From the NCBI RefSeq assembly GCF_900277125.1, contig NZ_OPYN01000070.1, forward strand, positions 212-64,211: a DNA stretch of 64,000 nt, read 5' to 3'. Below, one piece after another: positions 1-8,451 of the stretch. The stretch comes from Pseudomonas inefficax (GTDB taxonomy: Bacteria; Pseudomonadota; Gammaproteobacteria; Pseudomonadales; Pseudomonadaceae). The notes beneath the pieces were generated by a model. That model saw only the letters and a list, made by a program, of their open reading frames with translations. It was not told the origin of the DNA and searched no databases. A program made the position numbers and the translations under genes. Every line of letters begins with the position of its first letter. Within the stretch, counting starts at the first letter, position 1.

Positions 1-816
1 TCGTATCCGACCAGCCTCCTTTGCAGTGCGCTGAGCGTGTCCCGTAGCGCGTTTTATGACTGGCTTCGCCGCCGTTCAGTGCCGAATACCAAGCGTGACG
101 AACTCAGAGAAAAAGTCATTCAACTGCACGGCGAAAGCAGGGGAAGCGCGGGTGCGAGAATGATCTCTGAGCACCTGAAGGCCCAGCAGCTCAAGGTGGG
201 GAGGTATCTGGCCGGAAAACTCATGGAGGAGGCAAATCTGGACAGCAAGCAACGCCGTCCGCATCGAAATCGCTCCAAAGGCGTTGAAGCGTTTGTGGCC
301 AAGAATCTGCTCGCGCGTAACTTTGAGCCAACAGCAATTAACCAGGTCTGGTGCGGTGATGTGACCAGTTTGATGGTCGGGAAGCGCTGGTATCACCTAG
401 CAGTAGTGATTGATTTGTTCGCGCGTCGGATCGTTGGCTGGGCGTTTTCCCTGATCAACGACGCCAACTTGGTTAGCAAGGCGCTGAGGATGGCGGTAGG
501 GGTCAGGGGCAAGCATGCAGGCTTGATGTTTCACTCGGATCAAGGCTGCCAATACACCAGCCAGCGCTTCCAGTCCGAGCTGCTTGAGCATGGGATAACG
601 CAGAGCATGAGCCGGAGGGGACAATGCTGGGATAACGCACCGACAGAGCGTTTCTTTGGGACGCTCAAGTCAGAATGGGTGCCGCCCAAGGGCTACAAGG
701 AAATTGAAGAGGCCAAGCAGGACATGACCAGCTTCTTCATGCGATACAACCGAATCAGACTCCATAGCTACAACAACTACTTGTCGCCAATAGCTATGGA
801 GCAGCAGGCGGCTTGA
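1..816 (+). CDS. IS3-family transposase OrfB, 5' end outside window
   Basis: DDE recombinase that cuts and joins the ends of its own insertion sequence. The reading frame is open to base 1, and codons before the GTG at 37 still read like OrfB (SLLCSALSVSRSAFYDW resembles the usual N-terminal helix-turn-helix part), so the true start lies upstream. The rve integrase core is complete: first Asp in WCGDVTSL, second Asp in FHSDQGCQYTS, and catalytic Glu in NAPTERFFGTLKSE, with the usual YNxxRxH segment near the C-terminus. OrfB of this family is normally made as an OrfAB fusion by -1 frameshifting; OrfA is not in view. There is no internal stop, so this part of the protein looks functional. Confidence 0.92.
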   Translation, partial: SYPTSLLCSALSVSRSAFYDWLRRRSVPNTKRDELREKVIQLHGESRGSAGARMISEHLKAQQLKVGRYLAGKLMEEANLDSKQRRPHRNRSKGVEAFVAKNLLARNFEPTAINQVWCGDVTSLMVGKRWYHLAVVIDLFARRIVGWAFSLINDANLVSKALRMAVGVRGKHAGLMFHSDQGCQYTSQRFQSELLEHGITQSMSRRGQCWDNAPTERFFGTLKSEWVPPKGYKEIEEAKQDMTSFFMRYNRIRLHSYNNYLSPIAMEQQAA

Positions 817-849
817 TCACCGTAACTGGTGTCCGGAAATACTTGACCA
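1..849 (+). mobile_element. IS3-family insertion sequence, right part only
   Basis: The right part of an IS3-family element runs off the left edge of the window. It holds the 3' portion of OrfB (transposase) and, 13 bp after its stop, a sequence at 830-849 that reads like an IS3 terminal inverted repeat ending in CA. OrfA, the frameshift region and the left end are outside the window, so element length, target duplication and intactness cannot be judged. The end point at 849 is inferred from the usual IS3-family terminus, because the other end is not visible for comparison. Confidence 0.8.
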
Positions 850-853
850 GAAC

Positions 854-870
854 AAGGCCGCTCCTACAGG
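854..870. repeat. REP half-site next to the IS end
   Basis: The sequence AAGGCCGCTCCTACAGG matches one arm of the REP family seen intact at 53666-53748. No partner arm lies within this gap, and the IS terminus ends four bases before it. This fits an IS insertion next to or inside a REP pair, but the other half would be to the left of the window. Confidence 0.5.
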
Positions 871-884
871 GGCCGAGCCGACAG

Positions 885-1760
885 CTAGTGGTCTTCGAAG
901 AAGCGCTTGCTCTCTTCCAGGTAGTCTTCCTGCAACGCCGGGTCCAGCCAGCGTGCATACAATGCCGGCAACACGTCCCGGCGCAGGGCAGGCAGCAACT
1001 GGTCTATGTGCGCAATCGCTATACGCCCCAACTCGCTGTTCGAACAGCCTACATGCAGAAACTGGTAGCGGTTCACCCCTTGAACAGGATGAAACCGGTA
1101 GTCAGCCAGTGCTCCGCCTTGCTGCTCGATCAGGTAGCGCACTTCGGGCCAGTAGCCGAGCACCATGCGCAGGCGCCCCAGCTGTTGCATCTGCAGCAGG
1201 TTGGCAGTGGCGTCGTTGCCGTAGTGGCGGCTGAACGCGGTGTCGGGCAACTGGCGCAGAATGGCGTCGATCTGTGTGCCATAGCTGCGCTCGGCGACAA
1301 CCCCCAGCTTCAGCGAAGTCTTGCTCAGCAGGCCATGCAGGTCTACCTGCTGGCCATCGAGGTAAGGCGCTACCAGCGCCTCGCTGTCCTTGCGCAGCAC
1401 CAGGCCGCCACTGATCACGCCCAGAGAGGGCGTTGAAAACCGCACGTATTCGGCGCGGTCCGGCGTCCACAGCAGGGTCGGGTCGCAGGTGAAAGTTTGC
1501 GGGTCCTGCAGCATCTGGATGCCGCGGGCGCGGTTGACGCGCACGATGCTGTGGTCATATTCGGGCATCTGCCTGATCAGCAGAGGCAACAGTTGGTCGA
1601 TCACCCCACGGCCTTTTTCCGGCCCTTCCAGAATGGTGAACGGCGGCAGGTCGCGCACCAGCCAGAAGAGGCGCTCCTTGGCACTGGCAGTTTGTAATAG
1701 CAATGCGGGCAGCAGCCCGCACAGCAGGACCAGGTGACGTAGGCAACGGGCAGCGCGCAT
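885..1760 (-). CDS. Periplasmic substrate-binding-like protein (TIGR02285 type)
   Basis: Probable secreted protein with the fold of family 3 extracellular solute-binding proteins; its ligand is unknown. The ATG at 1760 is chosen because it begins a classic signal peptide (MRAARCLRHLV, then a leucine-rich core and a cleavage region near TASA). The longer frame to 1883 only adds arginine-rich, gene-shadow sequence. The mature part begins ERLFWLVRDLPPFTI, typical of the conserved hypothetical family TIGR02285 in proteobacteria. It lies 20 bp downstream of the CoA-transferase gene on the same strand and may be co-transcribed, although no functional link is evident. It could be an orphan receptor rather than a transporter part, since no permease is adjacent. 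Confidence 0.8.
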   Translation of the reverse strand: MRAARCLRHLVLLCGLLPALLLQTASAKERLFWLVRDLPPFTILEGPEKGRGVIDQLLPLLIRQMPEYDHSIVRVNRARGIQMLQDPQTFTCDPTLLWTPDRAEYVRFSTPSLGVISGGLVLRKDSEALVAPYLDGQQVDLHGLLSKTSLKLGVVAERSYGTQIDAILRQLPDTAFSRHYGNDATANLLQMQQLGRLRMVLGYWPEVRYLIEQQGGALADYRFHPVQGVNRYQFLHVGCSNSELGRIAIAHIDQLLPALRRDVLPALYARWLDPALQEDYLEESKRFFEDH

Positions 1761-1780
1761 GGACCAGGGCCGCGCCAGGG

Positions 1781-2980
1781 TCAGACCGTGCCTGCTGCGC
1801 GCAGGCTGGCGATAGCCGCTGCGTCGTAGCCCAGGTTGCCGAGCAGCGCCTCGGTGTGTTCGCCCAGCGCCGGGCCTACCCACTCGGTGGAGCCGGGGGT
1901 GTCCGACAGCTTGGGCACGATGCCCGGCATGCGGAATGGCTTGCCGTCCGGCAGTTTCGCCTGCAGGAACATTTCGCGTGCCAGGTACTGCGGGTCGTTG
2001 AACATGTCTTCGGCCGAATAGATGCGGCTGGCCGGTACTTCGGCGGTGTTCAGCACTTGCATCAGTTGCTCCAGTGGCAGGCTGTTGGCCCAGCGGTCGA
2101 TTACCCCGTAAAGCTCGTCACGGCGCAGGTCGCGGCCATCGTTGGTGGCCAGGGTCGGGTCGTCGGCCAGGTCGGTGCGGCCAATGGCGTGCATGAAGCG
2201 CTTGAAGATCGCATCGCCGTTGGCACCGATCTGCACATGCTTGCCGTCGGCGCTGGTGTGGATGGAGGAGGGTGTGATGCCCGGCATGATGTTGCCGGTG
2301 CGTTCGCGGATAAAGCCGAACACATCGAACTCCGGGACCATGCTTTCCATCATGGCGAAGATCGCTTCGTACAGGGCCACGTCCACCACCTGGCCCTGGC
2401 CGCCGTTGACTTCCCGGTGCCGCAGCGCCATCAGTGCGCCGATAACCCCCCACAGGGCAGCAATCGAGTCGCCGATGGAAATGCCCGTGCGCACCGGTGG
2501 GCGGTCGTCGAAGCCGGTGATGTAGCGCAGGCCGCCCATTGATTCGCCCACGGCGCCGAAGCCCGGCTGGTCCTTCATCGGCCCGGTCTGGCCAAAGCCC
2601 GACAGGCGCACCATGACCAGGCGCGGGTTCAGTGCATGCAGCACGTCCCAGCCCAGGCCGAGTTTTTCCAGTACGCCCGGGCGGAAGTTCTCGATCAGGA
2701 TGTCGGCCTCGGCCAGCAGGCGTTTGAGAATCTCGCGGCCCTCGGGGTGCTTGAGGTTGAGGGTGAGCGACTGCTTGTTGCGGGCCTGCACGAACCACCA
2801 CAGCGAGGTGCCCTCGTACAGCTTGCGCCATTTGCGCAATGGGTCGCCGCCGTCGGGCGATTCGACCTTTATCACCTCGGCGCCGAATTCGGCACAGATG
2901 CGCGAGGCGAACGGCCCAGCGATGAGGGTGCCGAGTTCGACAACTTTGAGGCCGGCGAGGGGTTTGCTGGGCGTCGACAT
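1781..2980 (-). CDS. Class III CoA-transferase (CaiB/BaiF family)
   Basis: Enzyme of 399 aa that moves CoA between carboxylic acids through an aspartyl-CoA thioester. Family features: N-terminal LAGLKVVELGTLIAGPFAS; the EVIKVESPDGGDPLR segment; the conserved NFRPGVLEKLGLGW stretch; and GYG-like SGFGQTGP, with the expected catalytic Asp in the region around residues 165-170 (not pinned by alignment). Length is normal for formyl-CoA transferase relatives (about 400 aa). The substrate cannot be read from sequence. No acyl-CoA dehydrogenase or hydratase is adjacent, so the pathway is open. The gene is transcribed away from yaeQ, and a 131-bp divergent gap separates them. Confidence 0.9.
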   Translation of the reverse strand: MSTPSKPLAGLKVVELGTLIAGPFASRICAEFGAEVIKVESPDGGDPLRKWRKLYEGTSLWWFVQARNKQSLTLNLKHPEGREILKRLLAEADILIENFRPGVLEKLGLGWDVLHALNPRLVMVRLSGFGQTGPMKDQPGFGAVGESMGGLRYITGFDDRPPVRTGISIGDSIAALWGVIGALMALRHREVNGGQGQVVDVALYEAIFAMMESMVPEFDVFGFIRERTGNIMPGITPSSIHTSADGKHVQIGANGDAIFKRFMHAIGRTDLADDPTLATNDGRDLRRDELYGVIDRWANSLPLEQLMQVLNTAEVPASRIYSAEDMFNDPQYLAREMFLQAKLPDGKPFRMPGIVPKLSDTPGSTEWVGPALGEHTEALLGNLGYDAAAIASLRAAGTV

Positions 2981-3111
2981 GGGGCATCCGTGGCAGCTGG
3001 GCAGAGCCGTGGTTTTATCACACGTCGGTTTCGCCGGGTACTGCTGCGGCGCATGGAAGGTGCGGATGGGTTAGACTGTGCCACTTTTCTTTTGCACGAA
3101 GCCCGTCGACC

Positions 3112-3654
3112 ATGGCCCAGCCGTCCACCACCTACAAATTCGAACTGAACCTGACCGACCTCGACCGCGGCGTGTACGAAAACGTCCGTCAGACCATCGC
3201 CCGCCACCCTTCGGAAACCGAAGAACGCATGGCCGTGCGCCTGCTGGCCTACGCCCTGTGGTACAACGAAAACCTGTCGTTCGGCCGTGGCCTGTCCGAT
3301 GTGGACGAAGCGGCGCTGTGGGAAAAGAGCCTGGACGATCGCATCCTGCACTGGATCGAAGTAGGCCAGCCGGACGCTGACCGGCTGACTTGGTGCTCAC
3401 GCCGCACCGAGCGCACCAGCCTGCTGGCCTACGGCAGCCTGCGCGTATGGCAGAACAAGGTGGTAGATGCGGTCAAGGGCCTGAAGAACCTGAGCATCGC
3501 CGCCGTGCCGCAGGAGGTGCTGGAAACCCTCGCCACCGACATGCCACGCACCATCAAGTGGGACGTGATGATCAGTGAAGGCACGCTGTTCGTCACCGAC
3601 GACCGTGGCCAGCACGAAGTGCAGCTGGAATGGCTGCTGGGTGAGCGCGGCTGA
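3112..3654 (+). CDS. yaeQ: YaeQ family protein
   Basis: Small cytoplasmic protein of 180 aa whose family has a PD-(D/E)XK nuclease-like fold. The role is not established: an early claim of RfaH-type antitermination suppression is not generally accepted. The sequence MAQPSTTYKFELNLTDLDRGVYE and the later LAYALWYNENLSFGRGLS are characteristic of the family. The gene ends 7 bp before recJ, so the two are likely co-transcribed, giving a weak hint of a DNA metabolism role. The start at 3112 is the first methionine of the conserved N-terminus. Confidence 0.92.
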   Translation: MAQPSTTYKFELNLTDLDRGVYENVRQTIARHPSETEERMAVRLLAYALWYNENLSFGRGLSDVDEAALWEKSLDDRILHWIEVGQPDADRLTWCSRRTERTSLLAYGSLRVWQNKVVDAVKGLKNLSIAAVPQEVLETLATDMPRTIKWDVMISEGTLFVTDDRGQHEVQLEWLLGERG

Positions 3655-3661
3655 ATTACCC

Positions 3662-5371
3662 ATGCGTATCGAACCTCGCCCGTTGCCGCCGACCCTGCCA
3701 TTCCTGGGTAACCTGCCGCCCTTGCTGACCCGCCTGTACGCCGCCCGCGGCGTGCAGAGCGAGGCCGAACTGGACAAAAGCCTGGCGCGCCTGCTGCCGT
3801 ACCAGCAGCTCAAGGGCATCGAGGCTGGCGTGGATCTGCTGGTCGAGGCCATCGACCAGCGCCAGCGCATCCTCATCGTTGGCGACTTCGATGCCGACGG
3901 CGCCACCGCTAGTACCGTCGGCGTGCTGGGCCTGCGCCTGCTGGGTGCGGCCCATGTCGACTACCTTGTGCCCAACCGCTTCGAATACGGTTACGGTCTG
4001 ACCCCGGAAATCGTCGAGGTGGCGCTGCAACGCCAGCCGCAGCTGTTGATCACCGTGGACAATGGCATTTCCAGCGTCGACGGTGTGGCTGCCGCCAAGG
4101 CCGCCGGGCTCAAGGTGCTGGTCACCGACCACCACCTGCCGGGCGCGGAGTTGCCCGATGCCGACGCCATCATCAATCCCAACCAGCCGGATTGTAGCTT
4201 CCCGAGCAAGGCGCTGGCCGGGGTAGGGGTGATCTTCTACGTGCTGATGGCGCTGCGTGCGCGCCTGCGCAGCCTGGGGCGTTACGAAACGCAGCCACAG
4301 CCGAACATCGGCGAATTGCTCGACCTGGTTGCCTTGGGCAGCGTCGCCGACGTGGTGCCATTGGATGCCAACAACCGCATCCTGGTGCACCAGGGCCTCG
4401 AACGCATTCGCGCCGGCCGCGCCCGACCGGGGCTCAAGGCCATTCTTGAAGTGGCCCGTCGCGATCACCGGCGCATCACCTCGACCGACCTCGGCTTCAT
4501 CCTCGGCCCGCGGCTGAACGCTGCCGGGCGCCTGGACGACATGAGCCTGGGCATCGAATGCCTGCTGTGTGAAGACGCGGCCCTGGCCCAGGACATGGCC
4601 CAGCAACTGGACGACCTGAACCAGGACCGCAAGTCCATCGAACAGGGCATGCAGCGCGAGGCCCTGGCCCAGCTCAAGGACCTGCCGGTCGAGTCGATGC
4701 CATATGGCCTGTGCCTGTTCGATGCGGACTGGCACCAGGGGGTGATCGGTATTCTGGCTTCGCGCCTGAAGGAGCGTTACCACCGGCCGACTATCGCCTT
4801 CGCCGACGCTGGCGAGGGTATGCTCAAAGGGTCGGCGCGTTCGGTGCCGGGGTTCCATATTCGTGATGCACTGGATGCCGTGGCGGCGCGCCACCCGCAG
4901 CTGATCAGCAAGTTCGGTGGCCACGCGATGGCGGCGGGTTTGTCGTTGCCCGAGGCCAATTTCCCGGCATTTGCCGAGGCGTTCGACGAAGAAGTTCGGC
5001 GCCAGCTACGCGAAGAGGACCTGACGGGTCGCTTGTTGTCCGACGGTAGCCTGGCGGTGGAGGAGTTCCACCTCGACCTGGCCAAGGCCCTGCGCCATGC
5101 CGGCCCTTGGGGCCAGCACTTCCCCGAGCCGCTGTTCCATGGCGTGTTCCAGTTGGTGGAGCAGCGTGTGGTGGGCGAGCGGCACCTGAAGGTGGTGCTC
5201 AAGAGCGAGTGTGGCTCGGTGCGGCTGGACGGTATTGCCTTTGGCATTGACCGCGAAGTATGGCCGAACCCCACGGTGCGTTGGGTGGAATTGGCGTACA
5301 AGCTGGATGTGAACGAGTTTCGTGGTAATGAAAGTGTGCAACTGATGATTGCCCACATGGAGCCGGGTTGA
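3662..5371 (+). CDS. recJ: Single-stranded-DNA-specific exonuclease RecJ
   Basis: 5'-to-3' ssDNA exonuclease acting in RecF-pathway recombination, mismatch repair and stalled-fork processing. 569 aa, close to E. coli RecJ. DHH-family motifs are present: GDFDADGATA (Asp75, Asp77, Asp79), VDNGISS, and VTDHH (Asp156-His158) in the N-terminal catalytic half. The DHHA1 glycine motif FGGHAMAAG and the C-terminal OB-fold region follow. The ATG at 3662 is used; an upstream in-frame extension to 3575 overlaps yaeQ and has no similarity to RecJ. It is coupled to yaeQ with a 7-bp gap. Downstream lies a 405-bp gap filled by two REP pairs. Confidence 0.97.
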   Translation: MRIEPRPLPPTLPFLGNLPPLLTRLYAARGVQSEAELDKSLARLLPYQQLKGIEAGVDLLVEAIDQRQRILIVGDFDADGATASTVGVLGLRLLGAAHVDYLVPNRFEYGYGLTPEIVEVALQRQPQLLITVDNGISSVDGVAAAKAAGLKVLVTDHHLPGAELPDADAIINPNQPDCSFPSKALAGVGVIFYVLMALRARLRSLGRYETQPQPNIGELLDLVALGSVADVVPLDANNRILVHQGLERIRAGRARPGLKAILEVARRDHRRITSTDLGFILGPRLNAAGRLDDMSLGIECLLCEDAALAQDMAQQLDDLNQDRKSIEQGMQREALAQLKDLPVESMPYGLCLFDADWHQGVIGILASRLKERYHRPTIAFADAGEGMLKGSARSVPGFHIRDALDAVAARHPQLISKFGGHAMAAGLSLPEANFPAFAEAFDEEVRRQLREEDLTGRLLSDGSLAVEEFHLDLAKALRHAGPWGQHFPEPLFHGVFQLVEQRVVGERHLKVVLKSECGSVRLDGIAFGIDREVWPNPTVRWVELAYKLDVNEFRGNESVQLMIAHMEPG

Positions 5372-5431
5372 GGGTATGTACCACCGCTGCTGGCGGTCTG
5401 GGCCTGCACCGGGCCTGAGGCTCGCACTGTA

Positions 5432-5520
5432 CCTGTGGGAGCTGGCTTGCCGGCGATCACCGGCGAAGCCGGTGCCATCCACCGAGTCGCCTGCTTCGCG
5501 GGCACGCCCGCTCCCACAGG
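5432..5520. repeat. REP inverted pair (first of two tandem copies)
   Basis: Two REP units face each other: the pair opens with CCTGTGGGAGCTGGCTTGCC and closes with GGCACGCCCGCTCCCACAGG. The inner part carries a second small palindrome (GCCGGCGATCACCGGCG). The next pair begins 31 bp later and is almost the same in sequence, so the whole module appears duplicated in tandem. The 405-bp gap between recJ and the flavin oxidoreductase holds these two pairs and no credible ORF. Confidence 0.9.
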
Positions 5521-5550
5521 GCCTGCATCGGGCTTGAGGCATGCACTGTA

Positions 5551-5637
5551 CCTGTGGGAGCTGGCTTGCCGGCGATCACCGGCGAAGCCGGTGCCATCCG
5601 CCGAGTTGCCTGTTTCGCGGGTGAACCCGCTCCCACC
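5551..5637. repeat. REP inverted pair (second tandem copy)
   Basis: Near copy of the pair at 5432-5520, with a few substitutions in the right half (TTTCGCGGGTGAACCCGCTCCCAC). Even the spacer before it (CCTGCA...GGGC...TGAGGC...GCACTGTA) resembles the spacer before the first copy, so the duplicated unit is about 119 bp rather than just the palindromes. Confidence 0.88.
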
Positions 5638-5776
5638 GTTCAACCTCTACCAAATCCCATGGAACCTCCCCCCCAACCATTCTGGTCTAGTCTGAAGTTA
5701 TGACCGGACCTGGGCCAGGGATGTGCAATTGAGTGCCCGGGCCGGATCACCATTGGAGTCCTTGGGAGGTGCCCTC

Positions 5777-6883
5777 ATGAGCCTGCTGCTCGAGCCTTAC
5801 ACCCTGCGTCAGCTGACCCTGCCCAACCGCATCGCCGTTTCGCCGATGTGCCAGTATTCCGCCATCGATGGCCTGGCCAACGATTGGCACCTCGTCCATT
5901 TAGGCAGCCGCGCTGTGGGTGGCGCTGGCCTGGTAATCACTGAAGCCGTGGCGGTGACCGCCGATGGCCGCATCACCGCTGAAGACCTCGGCCTGTGGGA
6001 CGACGCTCAGATCGCCCCGCTGCAACGCATCACCCGCTTCATCACCGCCCAGGGGGGCGTGCCCGGTATCCAGCTGGCTCACGCCGGGCGCAAGGCCAGC
6101 ACCTATCGCCCGTGGCTGGGCAAGCAAGGCAGCGTCAAACCCGAGGAGGGCGGCTGGCAGCCGGTAGGGCCGTCGAAGATCGCCTTCGACCCGCAGCACA
6201 CCCCGCCGCGTGAATTGAACAAGGATGAAATCGAGCAGGTGATCGCCGCCTTCGTCGCCTCGACCGAGCGCGCCCTGAAGGCCGGCTTCAAGGTGGTCGA
6301 GATCCACGCCGCCCACGGCTACCTGTTGCACCAGTTCCTGTCACCACTTAGCAACCAGCGCCGCGACGAGTACGGTAGCTGCTTCGAAAACCGCATCCGC
6401 CTGACCCTGCAGGTGGTCGAGGCCGTGCGCAAGGTCTGGCCAGCCGAGCTGCCACTGTTCGTGCGGGTATCGGCGACCGACTGGGTCGAGGACGGCTGGA
6501 ACCCGGATGAAACCGTCGAACTGGCCCGCCGCCTGCGCGGCTTGGGCGTCGACCTGATCGACGTGTCCTCCGGCGGCACCTCGGTCAACGCAGAAATCCC
6601 CACCGGGCCCGGCTACCAGACCCGCTTCGCCGAGCGTGTGCGCAAGGAATCGGAAATCGCCACCGGCACCGTTGGCATGATCACCGAACCGGCCCAGGCC
6701 GAGCACATTCTGCGCACCGGCCAGGCCGACATCATCTTCCTCGCCCGCGAACTGCTGCGCGACCCGTACTGGCCGCTGCACGCCGACGACGATCTGGGCG
6801 GCAACAAAGCTACCTGGCCTGCGCAATACCAGCGCGCCACCAGCCGGGCCAACCCGATTCACGAGTCGGATTTGCGGGACTAG
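5777..6883 (+). CDS. NADH:flavin oxidoreductase, Old Yellow Enzyme (XenA/YqjM type)
   Basis: FMN-dependent ene-reductase of 368 aa that reduces activated C=C bonds and often nitro compounds with NAD(P)H. It belongs to the thermophilic-like YqjM/XenA class: Cys25 and Tyr27 in PMCQYSA match the flavin-tuning Cys and Tyr of XenA, and His177/His180/Tyr182 in HAAHGYL match the substrate-binding set. The C-terminal phosphate-binding region is present (DIIFLARELLRDPYW). The ATG at 5777 is preceded by GGGAGGT at 5764-5770. A longer frame to 5723 has no family support. It is convergent with patD across a perfect REP pair. Its physiological substrate is unknown. Confidence 0.93.
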   Translation: MSLLLEPYTLRQLTLPNRIAVSPMCQYSAIDGLANDWHLVHLGSRAVGGAGLVITEAVAVTADGRITAEDLGLWDDAQIAPLQRITRFITAQGGVPGIQLAHAGRKASTYRPWLGKQGSVKPEEGGWQPVGPSKIAFDPQHTPPRELNKDEIEQVIAAFVASTERALKAGFKVVEIHAAHGYLLHQFLSPLSNQRRDEYGSCFENRIRLTLQVVEAVRKVWPAELPLFVRVSATDWVEDGWNPDETVELARRLRGLGVDLIDVSSGGTSVNAEIPTGPGYQTRFAERVRKESEIATGTVGMITEPAQAEHILRTGQADIIFLARELLRDPYWPLHADDDLGGNKATWPAQYQRATSRANPIHESDLRD

Positions 6884-6894
6884 GTTTTACCTGC

Positions 6895-6994
6895 ACTGGC
6901 CTCTTCGCGGGCTCGCCCGCTCCCACAGGTACATCACAGCCCTTGAGGTTTGTGGAGTACCTGTGGGAGCGGGCGAGCCCGCGAAGAGGCCAGT
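6895..6994. repeat. REP inverted pair with perfect 37-bp arms
   Basis: Arms 6895-6931 and 6958-6994 are perfect reverse complements separated by 26 bp. The unit is the common type of this genome (GGCCTCTTCGCGGG then GCCCGCTCCCACAGG). It sits exactly between two convergent genes, where such a structure could also stop or stabilise both transcripts. Confidence 0.95.
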
Positions 6995-7009
6995 AGATTC
7001 AACCTTGGA

Positions 7010-8434
7010 CTAGTGCTTGATCATCACATGCCGCACACAGGTGTAGTCTTCTAGCCCATACATCGACATGTCCTTGCCATACCCCGAATGCTTCTGCCCG
7101 CCATGGGGCATTTCGCTGACCAGCATGAAGTGGGTATTCACCCAGGTGCAGCCATACTGCAGGCGCGCTGCCAGGCGGTGGGCGCGGCCGGTGTCGCGGG
7201 TCCATACCGATGAGGCCAGGCCGTATTCGGAGTCGTTGGCCCATTCCAGTGCCTGCGCTTCGTCGTTGAAGCGAGTCACCGACACCACCGGGCCGAACAC
7301 TTCATTGCGCACGATCTCGTCATCTTGCAGGGCATCGGCCAGCACGGTCGGCTCGAAGAAGAAACCGTCGCCCTCGATTGCCTTGCCACCGGTGACCAGG
7401 CGAATGTGCGGCTGGGCGATGGCTCGTTGCACCAGGCCGGCGACCTTGTCGCGGTGCTGGGCACTGATCAGCGGCCCCAGCTCGGTGTCCTCGGCTTCCT
7501 GCAGGCCTGGCTTGAGGGTGACCACTGCGGCCCCCAGGCGTTCGACGAAACGCTCGTAGATGCCATCCTGCACGTACAGCCGACAGGCTGCGGTGCAGTC
7601 CTGGCCGGCGTTGTAGAAGCCGAAGGTACGGATACCGTCGATGGCGGCATCGATGTCGGCATCGTCGAACACCAGCACCGGGGCCTTGCCGCCCAGTTCC
7701 ATGTGCATGCGTTTCACGCTGTCGGCAGTGGCGCTGATGATGTGCGCGCCGGTGGGGATCGAGCCGGTCAGCGAGACCATGCGCACCTTGGGGTGGCTCA
7801 CCAGCGGGTTGCCCACCGTCTGGCCGCGGCCGAAGAGGATGTTCAGCACCCCAGGTGGCAGCAGGTCGCGGGCGAGTTCGCCGAGGCGCAGGGCGGTCAG
7901 CGGGGTCAGCTCGGAGGGCTTGATCACCACGGTGTTGCCGGCAGCCAGGGCCGGGGCGATCTTCCACGCCAGCATCATCAACGGGTAGTTCCATGGCGCG
8001 ATCGAGGCCACCACACCCAGCGGGTCACGGCGGATCATCGAGGTATGGCCTGGCAGGTACTCGCCGGCTGCCGAGCCGCCCAGGCAGCGCGCCGCACCAG
8101 CAAAGTAGCGGAACACGTCGGCAATTGCCGGGATCTCGTCATTCAGCGCGGCGCTCAGCGGCTTGCCGCAGTTCTGCGATTCCAGGCGGGCCAGTTCATC
8201 GCCATGGGCTTCAATGGCGTCGGCCAGCGCCAGCAAGGTTTGCGAGCGTTCCTTGGGGCTGGTTTGCGACCAGCTGTCGAAGGCCTGGTCGGCGGCGCGC
8301 ACGGCGCTGTCCACCTGGGCCTCGCTGGCTTCGTTGATTTGCGCCAGGGCAGTGCCCAGCGCCGGGTTGAGCACGGTCCAGGCCGGGCCTTGGCCAGCGA
8401 CCAGCTGGCCATTGATCAGCATCTGCGTTTGCAT
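7010..8434 (-). CDS. patD: Gamma-aminobutyraldehyde dehydrogenase
   Basis: NAD-dependent aldehyde dehydrogenase (474 aa) that oxidises 4-aminobutanal, made from putrescine, to GABA. The general base Glu246 lies in [10 protein letters not shown], and the catalytic Cys280 in [11 protein letters not shown]; both positions equal those of E. coli PatD. The cofactor-site region SLTGSIPTG is present. The ATG at 8434 is chosen because it begins [11 protein letters not shown] much longer apparent frame to 9109 is out-of-frame shadow of the permease gene. It is the last gene of the five-gene run ydcS-T-U-V-patD, 17 bp after ydcV, the same order as in E. coli. Identity as an aldehyde dehydrogenase is certain; substrate rests on context and active-site match. 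Confidence 0.93.
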   Translation of the reverse strand: MQTQMLINGQLVAGQGPAWTVLNPALGTALAQINEASEAQVDSAVRAADQAFDSWSQTSPKERSQTLLALADAIEAHGDELARLESQNCGKPLSAALNDEIPAIADVFRYFAGAARCLGGSAAGEYLPGHTSMIRRDPLGVVASIAPWNYPLMMLAWKIAPALAAGNTVVIKPSELTPLTALRLGELARDLLPPGVLNILFGRGQTVGNPLVSHPKVRMVSLTGSIPTGAHIISATADSVKRMHMELGGKAPVLVFDDADIDAAIDGIRTFGFYNAGQDCTAACRLYVQDGIYERFVERLGAAVVTLKPGLQEAEDTELGPLISAQHRDKVAGLVQRAIAQPHIRLVTGGKAIEGDGFFFEPTVLADALQDDEIVRNEVFGPVVSVTRFNDEAQALEWANDSEYGLASSVWTRDTGRAHRLAARLQYGCTWVNTHFMLVSEMPHGGQKHSGYGKDMSMYGLEDYTCVRHVMIKH

Positions 8435-8451
8435 CGGGGACTCCTCCAGGG

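Noticed and set aside
5432..5637. CRISPR-like repeats
   Set aside because: Palindromic REP pairs with imperfect, inverted copies; no regular direct repeats with unique spacers and no cas genes.
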